A stretch of 64,000 nucleotides of DNA, taken from positions 14,690,198-14,754,197 of the forward strand of contig NC_087377.1 of NCBI RefSeq assembly GCF_963675165.1, in the 5' to 3' direction. The notes under the pieces are model-generated. The model was not told where the DNA came from. It did no database searches and saw nothing but the letters and a program-made list of their open reading frames with translations. This document shows, one piece after another, positions 13,111-25,338 of the stretch; position 1 is the first letter of the stretch, and every line of letters starts with the position of its first letter. The stretch is from Halichondria panicea (Eukaryota; Porifera; Demospongiae; Suberitida; Halichondriidae). The position numbers and the translations under genes were made by a program.

Positions 13111-13659
13111 AAAGTCAGAAAAGTGGCTCGGCGTGTTTCAGTATAGAGCCAAATAACCTCTGCAGAAGTTATTTGGCTCTATGGACAATAAATTGGGGAG
13201 TATAAGTAGGAGTTAGGTGACTGGCTGAATTAAAAATGATAATGTTAAATTCATACTAAATCTAGCTCAGTGTACAGACAAAATTAATTCAGTCATTGTG
13301 CATGTAGCTAGCTAGAGTCTACTGCAGACATGTGCTAGTAGCTAGCTATTATATCAAGTCTATACTGCAGACAATGGAGAGTCTACTTAAAACTAGGCTG
13401 GCCAGCTTTCTACTTACTTACATAGACTAGTAGAGTGATCAGGCAAGAGGATATCTCTGTGCAAAATCAAAGGTTAACCTTGGAATGCATTGCCCTGCTA
13501 CGCCCACTCATTTACTCTTCACTTCCGCTTTTTCCGATTTCTGGCTTTCTGGTCCTACATGCGCTTCTACGTGATAATTAGTGGGTGTGGTTTTCGGGCA
13601 AACAATTTGCGAGGGCGGTTGCCTCCTTCCCGTAAATTTTCTAGTTACACCCCTGGAAT

Positions 13660-14010
13660 AATACCTGGACTGTTGGAAGAAACAGGCTTTATGAAGCAGC
13701 CAAGGAAATGAAAAAAAGTACATCCACTACATTTTCATAGACGACGATGTTCAACTATAGTAACATTGGATACAAAAACTCCATGGAGGATGTATGAGGA
13801 GTCTCTTAAGACCTTCCAACCAGCTGTAGCTGCCGTCCTCTTATACACTAATAGGAAATTCTCCGATGAAAGTTTTCCTGAGCAAGTGAATTATTGTGAA
13901 GCCACAGGATACATATACAAGTATACTACATGGATGCTATCTTCAATGCCTTTCACTATTGCTTTATATAGACCACATACTACTGCATGCTTTCCCCCAT
14001 TTTATGGGTA
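13660..14010 (+). pseudogene. Decayed fragment of a possible DDD-motif glycosyltransferase-like protein
   Basis: Three coding-like blocks appear in order on the plus strand but in different frames: YIHYIFIDDDVQL (about 13708-13757), EESLKTFQPAVAAVLLYTNR (13796-13855) and DAIFNAFH (13933-13956). The offsets between them are not multiples of three, so at least two frameshifts separate them. A hydrophobic strand followed by DDD is typical of the nucleotide-sugar site of many GT-A glycosyltransferases, and the spacing to the later blocks fits one domain. The family assignment is inference. It abuts the right end of the giant element. Confidence 0.35.
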
Positions 14011-14159
14011 ATTTGATAAACTGGCAATGCAACTCGTCGACAAGTGATTGTTGGCCAAAAAACAAAATAATAATTATTATGTGCATGATAATTATACATT
14101 TCCACAACAATTATTATTCACACAAGGAGATTGTCTAGAAACAGAGGTGTTGGAGCCAC

Positions 14160-15400
14160 AGCGGCCCGGTAAGTGATTTCTGTCATTCAGAGCCTTGATA
14201 TCACCTACCGGTATATAATTTATAGGAGCAAGATATAGGTTAAATGTGGTAATGAAAACTGATGTGCTTTCTTAGTTACATGTATATAACACTGAATAAA
14301 GTCCAATCAACTGCATGAACAGTGCCAGAGAAATTCAGAAACATGTAGGTACGCTTGGCTTCAAATTCCAACTGATCAAAGGGTTAACACGTCATCCTTA
14401 GCCTTTTTGTGAATAATACTGGTTATCTCGTTAATCTGGCCACTTTTGGGACAGTGCATGCAGCTTGGTCGGAATAGCGAGGTGGCCGCATACCAGATAA
14501 TAGCCACGACTAAAAAACGACCTCACCTCAATTCTAGTGCCTAATTTTGTGGTTCTGTCTCGAGGATAATGAATCATTATAAGTGTAATCCAATGTATTA
14601 TCTGCCAAACCACACCATATCTGGCCGTAATAAAAAATTTATTACAGTTTTCCAGGTGCATGCGGTTAAGCATCCCTTTGATCTCATCTGCGTGTTTCGC
14701 TTTTTAATTAGTGGAAACGATAGCGTTCACTTAGCTGCTCGAAAAACTCTGCTATAAGAGATGACAATTCAGGCAGGTATTGTTTATAAACAGTCTTTAC
14801 CAGTGCCTCGTGCTGTTATTTGAGAAAATTTCGAGGTAAGCTGCCTCTTACAGCTGTTTTTGTCTTGATTTCATGCATGTGTAATTTTATATTTTAACAG
14901 TCATTGTGTTAGTGTACATTGTGTTAGCGTACATGCGTCAGGAAGTTTATTAGCACTACATCTCCTTTCCCATGCACTTATATATTAGACATGGACTGGT
15001 AATAATATATATACTTCAGCTGGATTACGATTGGTTGGCAGAAGGCCGCCTCTAGCTGGAACTTATCCCAAGACACAAGGCATGCAGTAATTTTGGTCTT
15101 TGGGGTTTTACTCTGACTTGCATCCATGCAAAGGTCCTCTATATAAACCATCAATACAGCACTTCCAACAGTGCTATATACTCGTCATCACAGACACTAC
15201 TGTACTGGTTCTAGTCTTGCTACTTTGTTGTTTGTGTAGAACCATAGCCTCGATTAAACCGCGGGGAAACACGGATGGTACTTTGAGGGTGCTTCCGTTT
15301 CCAATCCCCCCTTTTTCCTATCTATGCCCAAACTAGGTTTTCAATGCAATTTTATTATGGCCGGATGTAAGGTTTTGGGTATGGTTTGGCAGATTACATT
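14160..15400. other. Spacer with no recognised gene
   Basis: No exon or RNA gene recognised. A 21-base block near 14472 (GAATAGCGAGGTGGCCGCAT) recurs in reverse complement at about 37008 inside a GPCR intron, so some of this is dispersed repeat. An AGCCTCGATT end of the MITE-like family lies at 15247. Confidence 0.4.
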
Positions 15401-15419
15401 TCATTATCCTCAAGACAAG

Positions 15420-16450
15420 AAACGCAACGGGAGGTGAGATGGTCGCTGTGTAGGTGAGGTTGTGGACCTGCAGAATCGATTACTACATACCTTGCATGCA
15501 TGAGCGAGTGGAACTTTATTTCTCCGCAAACTCTGTGGCACAAGACAAGAAAGTAGCCACTTTTCTGAGCGTTGTAGGACCCACTGTCTACTCTACTCTC
15601 TGATCTATTCGCACCAACATCACTTTAACTCAAGCCATTGAACAAGCTTTGGCAATGGAAGCTGCAACAAAGAATGCTTTTTTTGTAAATAGTCATAAGC
15701 ATGGCATCAATTAAGAAACTACACTTTCGACCAGAACAGCGGATGTCTCAACTACTAATGGTTGTTCCAGATGTGGAAAATCCAATCACACGGCAAGGGA
15801 TTGTAAATTCAAGGACGCTATACTTGCCATGCGTGTGGGAAGCGAGGACATATTGCTCCAGTTTGCAGATCCAAACAAGCCAACTGGATTGAACCAGCCA
15901 GCCAGCCAGAAGTCAGCACACAAATACCATTGTCGTATTGTCTATCGATCGACCATTGATTACAAGAAGTCCACCATATCTATCATAAGGCCTTGAAACC
16001 TGCAACTCAATACACTACCCACAGTACATTCAATAAAAATCCATTCTAATCTCCAAGCTGTTAAAGTACCCATAAGCAGTCAGCTAACTTTTCTGAGTAA
16101 AAACTGAATGAAAGCCAAACGGGCGACGAATGTGCTTTGTTGAAAACAATCACAGCCCAAGATCGACTCCAGTCATCAATTTCACTCGGGCTGAAATGTG
16201 TTTGGGGAATGTACACTTCCTCCCACTCCATTCTTTGAAGGTATTGTTGCTCGCTTCTTCCTCACAGAAGAATTTTACAACTTGAAGCTGACAGCACCAG
16301 CTGCTACTTCACCTATTGAAGTTTCTGAATGGAGATCGAAGGGAAAACATTGTCAATGGAAGTTGATACAGGAGCTGCCGTCTTTATGATTTCAGAGGTT
16401 ACTCGAAAAGCTATTCTTCCAAAGCTAAAACCCAAGAAAAGTACTCAAAA
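15420..16450 (+). pseudogene. Degraded Ty3/gypsy-type retrotransposon gag and protease
   Basis: Gag-like capsid sequence is readable near 15505-15660 (RVELYFSANSVAQDKKVATF and AIEQALAMEAATKN, interrupted by stops). Two zinc knuckles follow: CSRCGKSNHTARDC at 15763-15804 and CHACGKRGHIAPVC at 15825-15866. Both have the C-x2-C-x4-H-x4-C spacing but are 62 bases apart, so they are in different frames. A retropepsin core with VDTGAAVFMIS lies at about 16353-16385. The order capsid, double CCHC, aspartic protease is that of LTR retrotransposons. No reverse transcriptase, integrase or LTR pair was found, so this is a broken 5' fragment. Confidence 0.72.
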
Positions 16451-16548
16451 CAATCTTGAATGTTATGGCATACCTATAATGCTAACCACTATAAAAAGGA
16501 ATAGAAATGCACTATTATTATTCAAACTAATGCATGTGTGCATGCATA

Positions 16549-16975
16549 GAGCCAGTCAACAAAGCTGGTGACACACCCACTCTCTCTGGCCTATAAAAAC
16601 AGACACTTGGAGATTATCAAATATCTCGCTCAAGAACATCAGTGTGACCCAAAATGTGCGTGTGCTGCAAAGCAAACTGTTAACTTTCTAGTGTCCATAA
16701 TTTGCTTGTATCCACAATTGCAGTGAATAAGGCTGGAGACACTCCTCTCTCCCTTAAGTGTTCCCGTGGTAACCTGAAGATGGTCAAGGCTCTCATCAAC
16801 AAGCATGTTGATCCAAATAGTAAGTGTTTATCAGTGCTATTAAGTTGTTGATACATGGTAGTCTTCCACAGAGCCAGTCAACAAGGCTGGTGACACCCCA
16901 CTCTCTCTGGCTTGTGCTAATAGCCACTTGGACACAGTTAAGTACTTGCAAACGAGCATCATTGTGATCCTAGAA
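16549..16975 (+). pseudogene. Three ankyrin-repeat exons, decayed
   Basis: Three exon-like units (16549 to about 16660, 16724-16819, 16872-16975) each encode one ankyrin repeat starting PVNKAGDTPLSL or a close variant, followed by a helix such as RGNLKMVKALINKHVDPN. Each has an AG acceptor and two have GTAAGT donors. Unit 1 has one extra base in the ACACCCACTC stretch compared with unit 3, and unit 3 loses frame before the EHHCDP block, so neither reads through. No start or downstream exon is seen. The fragment lies just after the retrotransposon relic and is read toward the oppositely oriented pseudogene at 17041. Confidence 0.6.
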
Positions 16976-17040
16976 GTAAGTTTATCATTGTACATTACTA
17001 CATGTGTTTGTATAGCTTTTTTCTACTAATTGTTGCATAC

Positions 17041-18358
17041 ATGTGGCGATCCTCTGCACTGAACTTACCGATACAGACGACTAGCTTCATCTGTTTCAGA
17101 CAATGAAGCCACAAATCCATCCAAGCAGCTACAGTTGAACTGTCCCATGTTATTTAAACAAATAGAATTCTGACCACAGTTGCATTGTATGGGAGATAAT
17201 CTCATGCCTCCAGGGTAGATATAAGAATTGGCAACACTGAATCCATACACTGAAACACCTATAACGGCTGAGCTGTTTTGATGGCGGATAGAATGAGCTC
17301 CAGTGGACACATTCGTTCTACTTGTGTAGCCACAAATCTCTACACTTAAACAGACAACATTCCTCCAGCCAGTAATAGTGACACTATTTGTGCAGTTTGA
17401 AAAAACCATACACCGTAACATAGTTGGATACGAAAAGGGGAAACGCTTTAACAAAATAATTATTTTATTAACTGCTCAATTGGAGGGATTATCATCATGA
17501 ATGGGTCTCCCACGCCACCTCTCTCCCTAAAATATGCATATACTGTATGACCAGTACTGGAGAAGTGGATTCAATGTTATAAAAACTGTTAATAGGGATT
17601 TCAAATTCTCTGAAGCTCCCTCCACTTTGCAATTGAAATTGACCGACTGATACGTTAGTGTTGCAGTTCATATCTACACTTGCTGCTCGGGCACTAAGAA
17701 CACGAATACGTTCACCAGAAGATACCCTCGAGAGATGCTACGAGGAATTTTGAGCCCCATGTGACAGTCGGAGGTACTTGTTCAACCAGATGGTCACAGT
17801 ATAGGGTATACCTTGAGGAACATTAGCACAATCCGATCCACAAAACACGGACAAAGGTTTGGAGCTTGTTATTCTTGTTCCTGTGAGATCATTATCACTT
17901 TCAATCTGATACGTTTCCATACTATTGAGTGTTATTGTTGAGGAGTTGAATTTGACAACAGTTTCATTTTCACAAGCCTCCAACAAAATCAAATAGTTAG
18001 TAATAGTTTGCAGTCGCCCTCGTGCAACATGCCATATATTAATTGCACTGGATAACACAATGCCCGAGGGCCGCAGTGTTGCACTCGTGCTGGCCAAACT
18101 AATACTTGACTCTAGGTTTGTGATAAACAAAAACAACAAACTCGTGAGACCAACCCAAAAACCGCCCATGAATTTTTGCCAGCACTTGATGAAGTCTCAT
18201 CTAGGATTAATGGACAATTCAAGGATTACATGCATAATAATTATAGAACAAAAATTCAGTCCTATAATTATGCCTGTAATTTGACCATCACAAGATGGAG
18301 CAAATGTGATTATGATTATTGTCAATGCTAAAGTAGATCTAGCAATTCTGTAGCTCAT
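17041..18358 (-). pseudogene. Truncated copy of the IgGFc-binding-like/EGF exons of the adhesion GPCR
   Basis: A signal exon copy (18274-18358) encodes [20 protein letters not shown], matching the GPCR gene at 42268-42352, but its donor GT has become GC. The large domain exon follows with a deletion: the segment corresponding to about residues 60-140 of the domain is replaced by unrelated sequence (about 17980-18100). Later parts are close to the intact gene ([42 protein letters not shown] and the EGF block [18 protein letters not shown] at 17110-17170). Several frame changes separate the blocks. No GPCR exons lie downstream. It is a partial duplicate of the locus at 40886-42352. Confidence 0.8.
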
Positions 18359-18584
18359 TACTTGTTGATTATAGATTTAGTTCTCTACAATGATATAATT
18401 TATAGTGAGGCAACACTTTAGCAATTCTCACTATAATAATAGGTCTAGGTTTAATTATAAGACAGGCTAGATATCTCTAAAATATTGAATGGATCCCCTC
18501 TCCTGGTAGTACTTAATTAGCAAGTTGGTTACTACAGCTCTGGGGTTTTGATAAATATCTCTTCCTGTTCGGCGATTCATTATA

Positions 18585-18895
18585 GGAAACCGACCACGAA
18601 TTTTTTGCCAGCACTTGAGGTTTCATCTATGATCAATGAGGGCTTACATGGATAATTAAAAACTACAAGTGTTCAGTCCTACCTGTGGTTTGGGCATCAC
18701 AAGGTGAAGAAAATGTGATTAGATTACTGTCAATGCTCTGATAGGCCATGCACCTTCCAAAGGTCTGGCTTCAGTTGTATCTTGGTGGCTACGCCCTGTG
18801 CCCTTGTTATAATTATATAGACAGCTCAGCCCCACGCAATCCAATGGCAATGCCAAAGTAGATCTAGCAATTCTGTAGCTCATTATTTTTAGTGA
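18585..18895 (-). pseudogene. Second, smaller copy of the same GPCR 5' exons
   Basis: The sequence near 18590-18645 matches the start of the IgGFc-binding-like exon (KKFAVGFPT region and the LILDETSS region). Pieces of the signal exon occur near 18680-18745 and again at 18840-18885 ([12 protein letters not shown]), split by about 100 bases of unrelated DNA. It is too broken to encode protein. Confidence 0.65.
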
Positions 18896-18899
18896 CTGG

Positions 18900-19500
18900 T
18901 GTTGATGTATATAATTTACAATGCTCACTAGATATTAATATCAGATCTCACTAGCAAAATCTCTGATATTAGCCCCCCCCTCATATTATAAAACATAAAC
19001 GAAAAACAAAAACCATGGTGCATGGGTGCATGCCTTTATTAATTGGGAATCACAGTCACCCCTGCTGTAAATTTATACTACTGTAGATGTAATGTAATTG
19101 GATTTATGTTGCTATAGAGTCTCCCTCCACCCCCACACTGACAATCTGCTACTGCATGTAACACTATACTGTTTATAGTTAGCTCTAAACATCATTTTTC
19201 TAAGCTCCCTCTTGACAGGGACTGTCTAGTTTTACACACTAATCAAAGGTATAATATGCAAGAATGCATCACAGTAACTATCTTATAATAGCACTGCCAA
19301 CTGGTTAGATTTTGTCAACCATAAATTCGGTGGACTCATATCGTAATTTGAAGCCCTCATTGCTTAGTAGAACCCTCACTGTATTAGGGATATACAACGA
19401 TTAATTCTGTGATCATAAAAATACATTCAAAAACAACTGTGAAAGCAAACTGTTGACAATAGAAATGAATACAGTCGTACCATTATTGAAATTAACAAAC
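18900..19500. other. Spacer and 3' flank of receptor gene B
   Basis: No exon recognised. The part from about 19410 to 19518 (ACATTCAAAAACAACTGTGA, AGCAAACTGTTGACAATAGA) is nearly the same as 47577-47672 downstream of receptor E and resembles 52725-52790 downstream of F, so it is probably a shared 3' UTR/flank. Confidence 0.5.
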
Positions 19501-19518
19501 AGTTCAGTTCAATTCAAC

Positions 19519-21929
19519 TTAGTGTTTGATTTCTCCATAAGCCTGGTTCGACTGCATCTCAATGTTTCGCTTTACCGTCTAGAGTAGGATAATCATTACA
19601 CAAATATAATAATTATTTCCTCACTTGTCCATAAGCTTCATTAAACTCCACTTGAATGTCTTGTGTTCCTGGTGTCACTGCTAGACCAACTTCCTCGTAT
19701 ACTGGACCAGCTGGGATTTTTGGAGCTTCATTGCCTGACAGTTGGCTATCTATTTAGACAAACCACATAATTATAAACAGTGTATCGCAATTAAAAACTT
19801 CCGTTTACTTTTTTGTTTCTTAATGATAATCACTAAGAGAGCTATCACTACCAGGACAAGCAGTAATACCACTAACAGAACGCCAGTAACACCTCCAGCT
19901 ACAGAAGCAACGTTCCCACCAGTTACTGACACACCTATATATAAATATATAATTATAGGCCATTATGCAGCATAATATACATGCATGCAGGCAGACTCTG
20001 AACTCACACTCCAACGGAGTCAGGTCAGGTTCCCAGAGACCAGAGTTGTTACAAGTGGCAGTCACTGCACCCACCAGTGAGAACCCTGGATCACATTGGA
20101 AGGTAATGATTGAGCTCTCGGTTGGGTTGGTGTTCTGAGAGTTGGTGTTGAGTAATGCTCCATTGAGTGGAGGGGCAGGCAGGACACACGAAACTGCATG
20201 CATGCATGCATGTGTATACAAGTGTATGATTCAAGTGAACGCAAAACATAATGCTTTATTTTATTTGAAGTTAAAGCTGAAAGAGATGGAGAGATGAAAT
20301 TTGAATGTAATTATGCTTTCACTGCTATACATTTTACCTGATAACTAACTAATTGTCCCGGATAAAACATTTTACGAATGTTTTCTTTCTCACCATTAGG
20401 AAATCACTCACAAGATTCATTTCTACAGACGATCTCCCCTGGTTTATTGTTCCACTTTCCTGTAGCTAGACAGGTGGTAGTCATTATCCCCTCAGGGAAA
20501 AGTTCATCGTCACACTGGAAGGTCACTTGAGTACCGGGAATAGCTGGTACTAAATGACTGCTGATTGTGCCATTCTGTGGTGGGGATAGTGGAGCTGTGC
20601 AGTTCATTGGAGCTGTGAGGTGAAAAAATAAGTTTTTGTACAATCAAGAACTCAACTCACGAGTTGTGGGAGGGAGTGTGGGTAGTGATGTACACTCAAT
20701 AGCCTCAGGGTCTGGACTCCACATCAGTGTATCTTCACATGTCACCATTGTAACAACAGACACATGCCCAGCATCACACTGGATGGTTACTGTGGATCCT
20801 GGCAATCTGGTGGAGACTAGTCCAAATGCTCCATTCATGGGGTTGGTTAAAACAGAACAGCCACCTGCATGAGAGCTAGGGAACTATCCACAAAAATTGC
20901 TATGATGCTGTCAAACCACGTACCAATTCTGAAGTTGTACTCAACGGTTATACTGTTCCCAGCACAGTTGGTAGCCACAACACTGACAGTGTAGTTCACA
21001 TTGTATTGATCAGTCACAGTGACAGAGGTGGATGTGAGGACAGTAGCAGAGAGCTGGGCCGGAGGTGAGATGGTCACTGTATAGGTGAGGTTATCTCTAC
21101 CACCAGACTCAGTAGGAGAGTCCCAACCAATAGTCACATTAACTCCATCGACTGAGCTGCTTGAAATTGAGTTACTCAAACCAGTCAATGGTGACGGAGT
21201 AGCTACAAAGTATATGTTGTATATAAGTTGATAATTATAGAACCTCACTTGCTATCAGTATGGTGAGTTCTTCCCTCAACTCCGGCCTTCCTACAGGAAG
21301 ACAACCAATAGTGATCCCCTCCATCGCAGGGAATTTTAAACTGGAGGTGATCATTGAACTGGTGGAATTGAACACCACTGAGGTAATAGTGTACTGATCT
21401 CGTTGGTTTGGTACATCGAGTGATTGATCAATTCTGACAAGCTGTTGACCAGGGATTTCCCATTCAAAGAAAGAAGTGGACATATCAACAGGCACTGTGC
21501 AAGTGAGTGAGACCACATCTCCAACACAGGGAGTTCCAGTGTAGTCACGTGTCAAACCACCCAGCACAAACGGTATCATACCTATACATGCATGCAACCA
21601 TTAATTGTTATTATTGTGACGTTTTGTAGCCTTCACTATTGCATGGTATTAGTTATGCCCTAGCTCGTGCTTCAGTGCAATAATATGCCATGCATAAATC
21701 CCAATTAAGTGCCCATGTTGTAACTATAAAACTGATGCACCTATTTTGAGAGAAATACCAAATTTACCTAAACGTCATGCAGTAACATGCATACAGACCT
21801 ATTTATAATCAGACTATAGAGTTTAATGTCTATAGTGTAACTTACTAGCCAATACACTTTTCATATGACAGTCCTACAGTTTCTATACTCACCAACCATT
21901 AGAATCCAAACTGTCTCTGTGTCTGTCAT
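19519..21929 (-). CDS. Receptor gene B: Ig - FN3 - three CCP - TM - tyrosine tail
   Basis: Nine exons, all joining in frame (1551 nt, 516 aa): 21893-21929 (signal start MTDTETVWILMVG), 21249-21581 (Ig-like), 20924-21202 (FN3, with CAGNS near its end), 20661-20864 (CCP1), 20412-20612 (CCP2), 20008-20193 (CCP3), 19809-19934 (TM: GGVTGVLLVVLLLVLVVIAL then KKQK), 19625-19749 and 19519-19578 (tail). Junctions are phase 1 except the last, phase 0. CCPs show the usual four Cys and the late Trp. The tail carries VYEEV, FNEAYGQ and SNQAYGEIKH at the stop. YEEV resembles the Src-family SH2 ligand YEEI; that link is inference. It is probably a plasma-membrane recognition receptor; the ligand is unknown. 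It and gene D are the complete, undamaged copies in the window. Confidence 0.82.
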
Positions 21930-22433
21930 GATGAGAAGTATATCTAAACTCCAGAAGTGAGATGGCTGATCATGTGATCTATAGCCAATAACATCCATCA
22001 AACATCCAGTCATGTGACTGTACTTTAATTGATACCCTGAGATCATTGTAACGGATCCCAGTAAATTGACACTCATTAAACAGCACAATACATGCATGTA
22101 CCCCACTGTTGACGATTAATTTTGAGGTCGATATGTTAATTGTACTGCAATGGCTTAAACTGAGAAATATTGCGGGAAATTTGTAGGCTGTTATTTCAAG
22201 AATAAAAGAATGGAATATATAATAGGCAATTTCTCAGGCTCGATCCTGATCTACCAACTAAGGCCTATATAGACATCAGTCAGGAGGTCCATAGCATTGC
22301 AGGAATAATTATAGCATGCTGCATGCTTGTTTAGCCACACAATCTAGATTAATGGTTTAGCCAGCTGCTGTGATCATCAACAGTGAAAGTAAACTACAAT
22401 CGTACTATTATTGAAATAAACAAACAGTTCAGT
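21930..22433. other. Spacer between receptors B and C (promoter of B, 3' flank of C)
   Basis: No exon. The block 22020-22430 (TTTAATTGATACCCTGAGAT, AAACAGCACAATACATGCAT, CTCAGGCTCGATCCTGATCT) is matched by 47255-47640 downstream of receptor E, so this interval was part of a larger duplication. Confidence 0.6.
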
Positions 22434-24429
22434 TCAGTGCTTGATTTCTCCATAAGCCTGGTTCGACTGCATCTCAATGTTTTGCTTTATCGTCTAGAGT
22501 ATATAATAGGATAATCATTACATAAATCTATAATATAACCTCACTTGTCCATAAGCTTCATTAGACTCCACTTGAATGTCTTGTGTTTTTAGTGTCATTG
22601 CTAGACCAACTTCCTCGTATACCGGACCAGCTGGGACTTTTGGAGTTTCATTGCCTGACTGTTGGCTATCTATTGAGACAAATCACATAATTAATACGGT
22701 GTATCGCAAACAATTTTCATTTCCCTTTACTTTTTCTTTTCTTGACAATAATCATTAAGAGAGCTATCATTGCTAGAAAAAGCAGTAATAACAGACCGCC
22801 AATAACACCTCCAGCTACAGAAGCAATATTCCCACCAGTTGGAGCTGCCGCACCTATATAATTATATAGATGCGGCAGCATATACATATAGGCCATATGC
22901 AGTATAATATTATGTAAGTTCATTTATGCCTGTATACAGGCATAAATGAACTTACACTCCAATAGAGATTGATCAGGATCCCAGAGACCAAAGTTGTTAC
23001 AAGTGGCAGTCACTGCACCCACCAGTGAGAACCCAGGATCACATTGGAAGGTAATGACTGAGCCCTCAGTTGGGTTGGTGTTCTGAGAGTTAATGTTGAG
23101 TAATGCTCCATTGAGTGGAGGGGCAGGCAGGACACACGAAACTGAGCACACAGAATACAATTGTAACGTTACGCTATTCGAACTTTGAGCTCAAAGTAAA
23201 AAGGTTAATTGACACCATTAAACCATAAACCAGGTAACTTACTAGACTCATTTCTGCAGACGATCTCCCCTGGGATCTTGTCCCACTCTCCTGTAGCTAG
23301 ACAGGTGGCAGTCATTATCCCCTCAGGGAACAGTCCATTGTCACACTGGAAAGTCACATGAGTACCAGGAATAGCTGGTACTGAATGATCACTGATGGTG
23401 CCATTCTGTGGTGAGGATAGTGGAGCCTTGCAGTTCATTGGAGCTGTGAGGAGAAAAAATAATATTTATACAATCAAGAACTCAACTCACAACTTGTAGG
23501 AGGGAGTGTGGGTAGTGATGTACACTCAATAGCCTCAGGGTCTGGACTCCACATTAGTGTATCATCACATATCACCATTGTAACAGCAGACACATACCCA
23601 GCATCACACTGGATGGTTACTGTTGATCCTGGTAATCTGCTGGAGACTGGTTCAAACGCTCCATTCATAGGGTTAGTCAACACAGGACAGCCGCCTGCAT
23701 GAGAGGGGTCAGTGTAGTGTGCTGTTTAAAAACGATGTCAACTCACTAATCCTAAAGTTGTATTCAGCTGTTGTACTATTCCCAGCACAGTTGGTAGCCA
23801 CAACACTGACAGTGTAGTCCACATTGTATTGAGCAGTCACAGTGACAGAGGTGGATGTGAGAACAGTTGCAGAGAGCTGGGCCGGAGGTGAGATGGTCAC
23901 TGTGTAGGTGAGGTCATCTCTACCACCAGTCTCAGTAGGAGGGTTCCACTGTACAGACACACTAGCTTCATTGGCAGAGCTGCTCAGAGTGGAGTGTCTG
24001 ATGGTGAAAGGTGGTCCTGGTGGATCTAATTATGAATAATAGATAAACTTAATATAAACTGCTATTCAGTATCAGCAGAATGTAACTGTGTACAATGTAA
24101 CTTAACTGTACGTACCTCAACCAGCAACTCACCAACCAAACGAATCGTTGAAGATCCTATAGTGCTTACAGGCATAAACCCCAAACAGGACACAGTGATC
24201 CCATTCTCTGCTGTTCTTGACAGAGTAGATGTTAGTGTACTGTCATTGAATGCAAGCAGTGTCACAGTGTAACCTGAATGCATTAGTGGTGCATTGAGAC
24301 CAGAGGTGGAAAGGATAGTGATGGGAGTAACATCTGATGGCTCCCATCTCAAGAAAGTTCCAGCGCCAGTGCAGGTGAAAGTAACTGTTTCCATTGGACA
24401 TAGTCTCTCCACACTCACTGAATATTGTG
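22434..24429 (-). CDS. Receptor gene C: Ig - FN3 - three CCP - TM - tyrosine tail (first exon not found)
   Basis: Exons 24133-24429 (Ig, begins AQYSVSVERLCPMETVTFTC), 23747-24025 (FN3), 23491-23694 (CCP1), 23243-23443 (CCP2), 22956-23141 (CCP3), 22731-22853 (TM, GGVIGGLLLLLFLAMIAL), 22545-22669 and 22434-22493 (tail). All are open and their lengths keep frame. The tail keeps VYEEV, NEAYGQ and SNQAYGEIKH. The FN3 and CCP exons are very close to gene B, while the Ig exon groups with E and the fragment at 28975. No signal exon with a matching phase-1 donor was found between 24430 and 25300, so the gene either uses an unrecognised first exon or has lost it. Function as for B. Confidence 0.75.
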
Positions 24430-25338
24430 CTGCAAAGGAATTAATAAAGTAAAGAAAGGCACAAAAAGTTGTGTTGGCTCTTCTAGATCTATCACTTGAA
24501 ATACTGAAAGGTGCCTATTAATATTAAATCTACAAGTTTTACCACTGATGGCACTCCGAGAAGATAAACAGAATATGATAGCAAGATCTATGTAGAACTT
24601 GAGAGACAGTGGATTAGAGCCTATTCCACTCGAACTCCTGATCCCCAGTCGACTAGTCATGCTCCTGATTCCTATACTTCTTTTGTAGTGGCTCACGTAC
24701 GTACGTAATGTAACGTAATGTAACGTACACAGCAAAAACTGCTAACAAATACGGGAATTACGGGATGATCATTGAATGTCACACACACGGTACAGGTCAC
24801 AGACTTTCACGGGGGAGTAGTTTAACGGGAACCGTTGCCGTGGGGGAGGGGCTGGACGGGCAAACGTATGAAGACCGTGCAGTCTGGCCACATTAGCTGA
24901 CAGACAATAAAGAGACACCGTATATCTATAGAGTTTTGCTACTATATAATTATGTGCCCACTTCACCAATGGCTACTAATAAAAAAAACAGGGTGTACAT
25001 CTAGTTGATCAAGACGAGAGTGGATTAGAGCCACAACCAATGGCAAAGAGGACCAGATCTAGAGCTAGTGTCCTGTGTCCTCACTTGCGATCAGCACATA
25101 TCCAAATCTAGTTATTACAGTATTCAGATACAGACCTGAGTGACCCCATGACTTACCTGGATAGCTATATTCAACTGGAGTTGTACTGTCGACTCGTTAT
25201 AATAATAATAAACTTGCACTGTTTTATATTATTCTTACTGATAGGAGGAGGAGGAGGAGGAGCTCGTAATTGCGCATGCGTAGTATGAAACCCACATTTT
25301 AAGCGGGATGATTGGAGAAGCTGAGGACTTGGATTTTA
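24430..25338. other. Upstream region of receptor C
   Basis: No exon recognised with confidence. A possible donor (CAG|GTAAGT, minus strand) lies near 25152 but has no clear coding sequence before it. Small ACGTAACGTAATG-type repeats occur at 24700-24726 and a GGA repeat at 25246-25262. Confidence 0.35.

Larger units (their letters stand above)
3540..13567. mobile_element. Giant foldback-type element, ~10 kb, with very long inverted arms
   Basis: The left arm (3540 to about 6130) and right arm (about 8200 to 13567) are inverted copies. Matching pairs, outside to inside: GTAGGACCAGAAAGCCAGAA (3550) with its complement at 13540-13558; the CTGGCCAGCCTAGTTTTAAG block (3710) with 13390-13410; the tandem arrays 4060-5390 and 9520-13110; TATACCAGGATCC (5422) with GGATCCTGGTATA (9028); ATTGGAGCGCCCCAAT (5817) with ATTGGGGCGCTCCAAT (8556); TTTGATTTTCTGGTTGAGTC (8300) with its complement near 6020. 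A ~2-kb core (6130-8200) is single copy. Drosophila Foldback elements have long terminal inverted repeats built from tandem units, which is the closest known plan. No transposase was recognised in the core, so it is probably non-autonomous. Confidence 0.75.

Noticed and set aside
20636-20872. Plus-strand frames opposite the CCP exons
   Set aside because: They recur opposite the same exon in every receptor copy (23508, 48746), so they are shadows of the minus-strand CCP1 exon.
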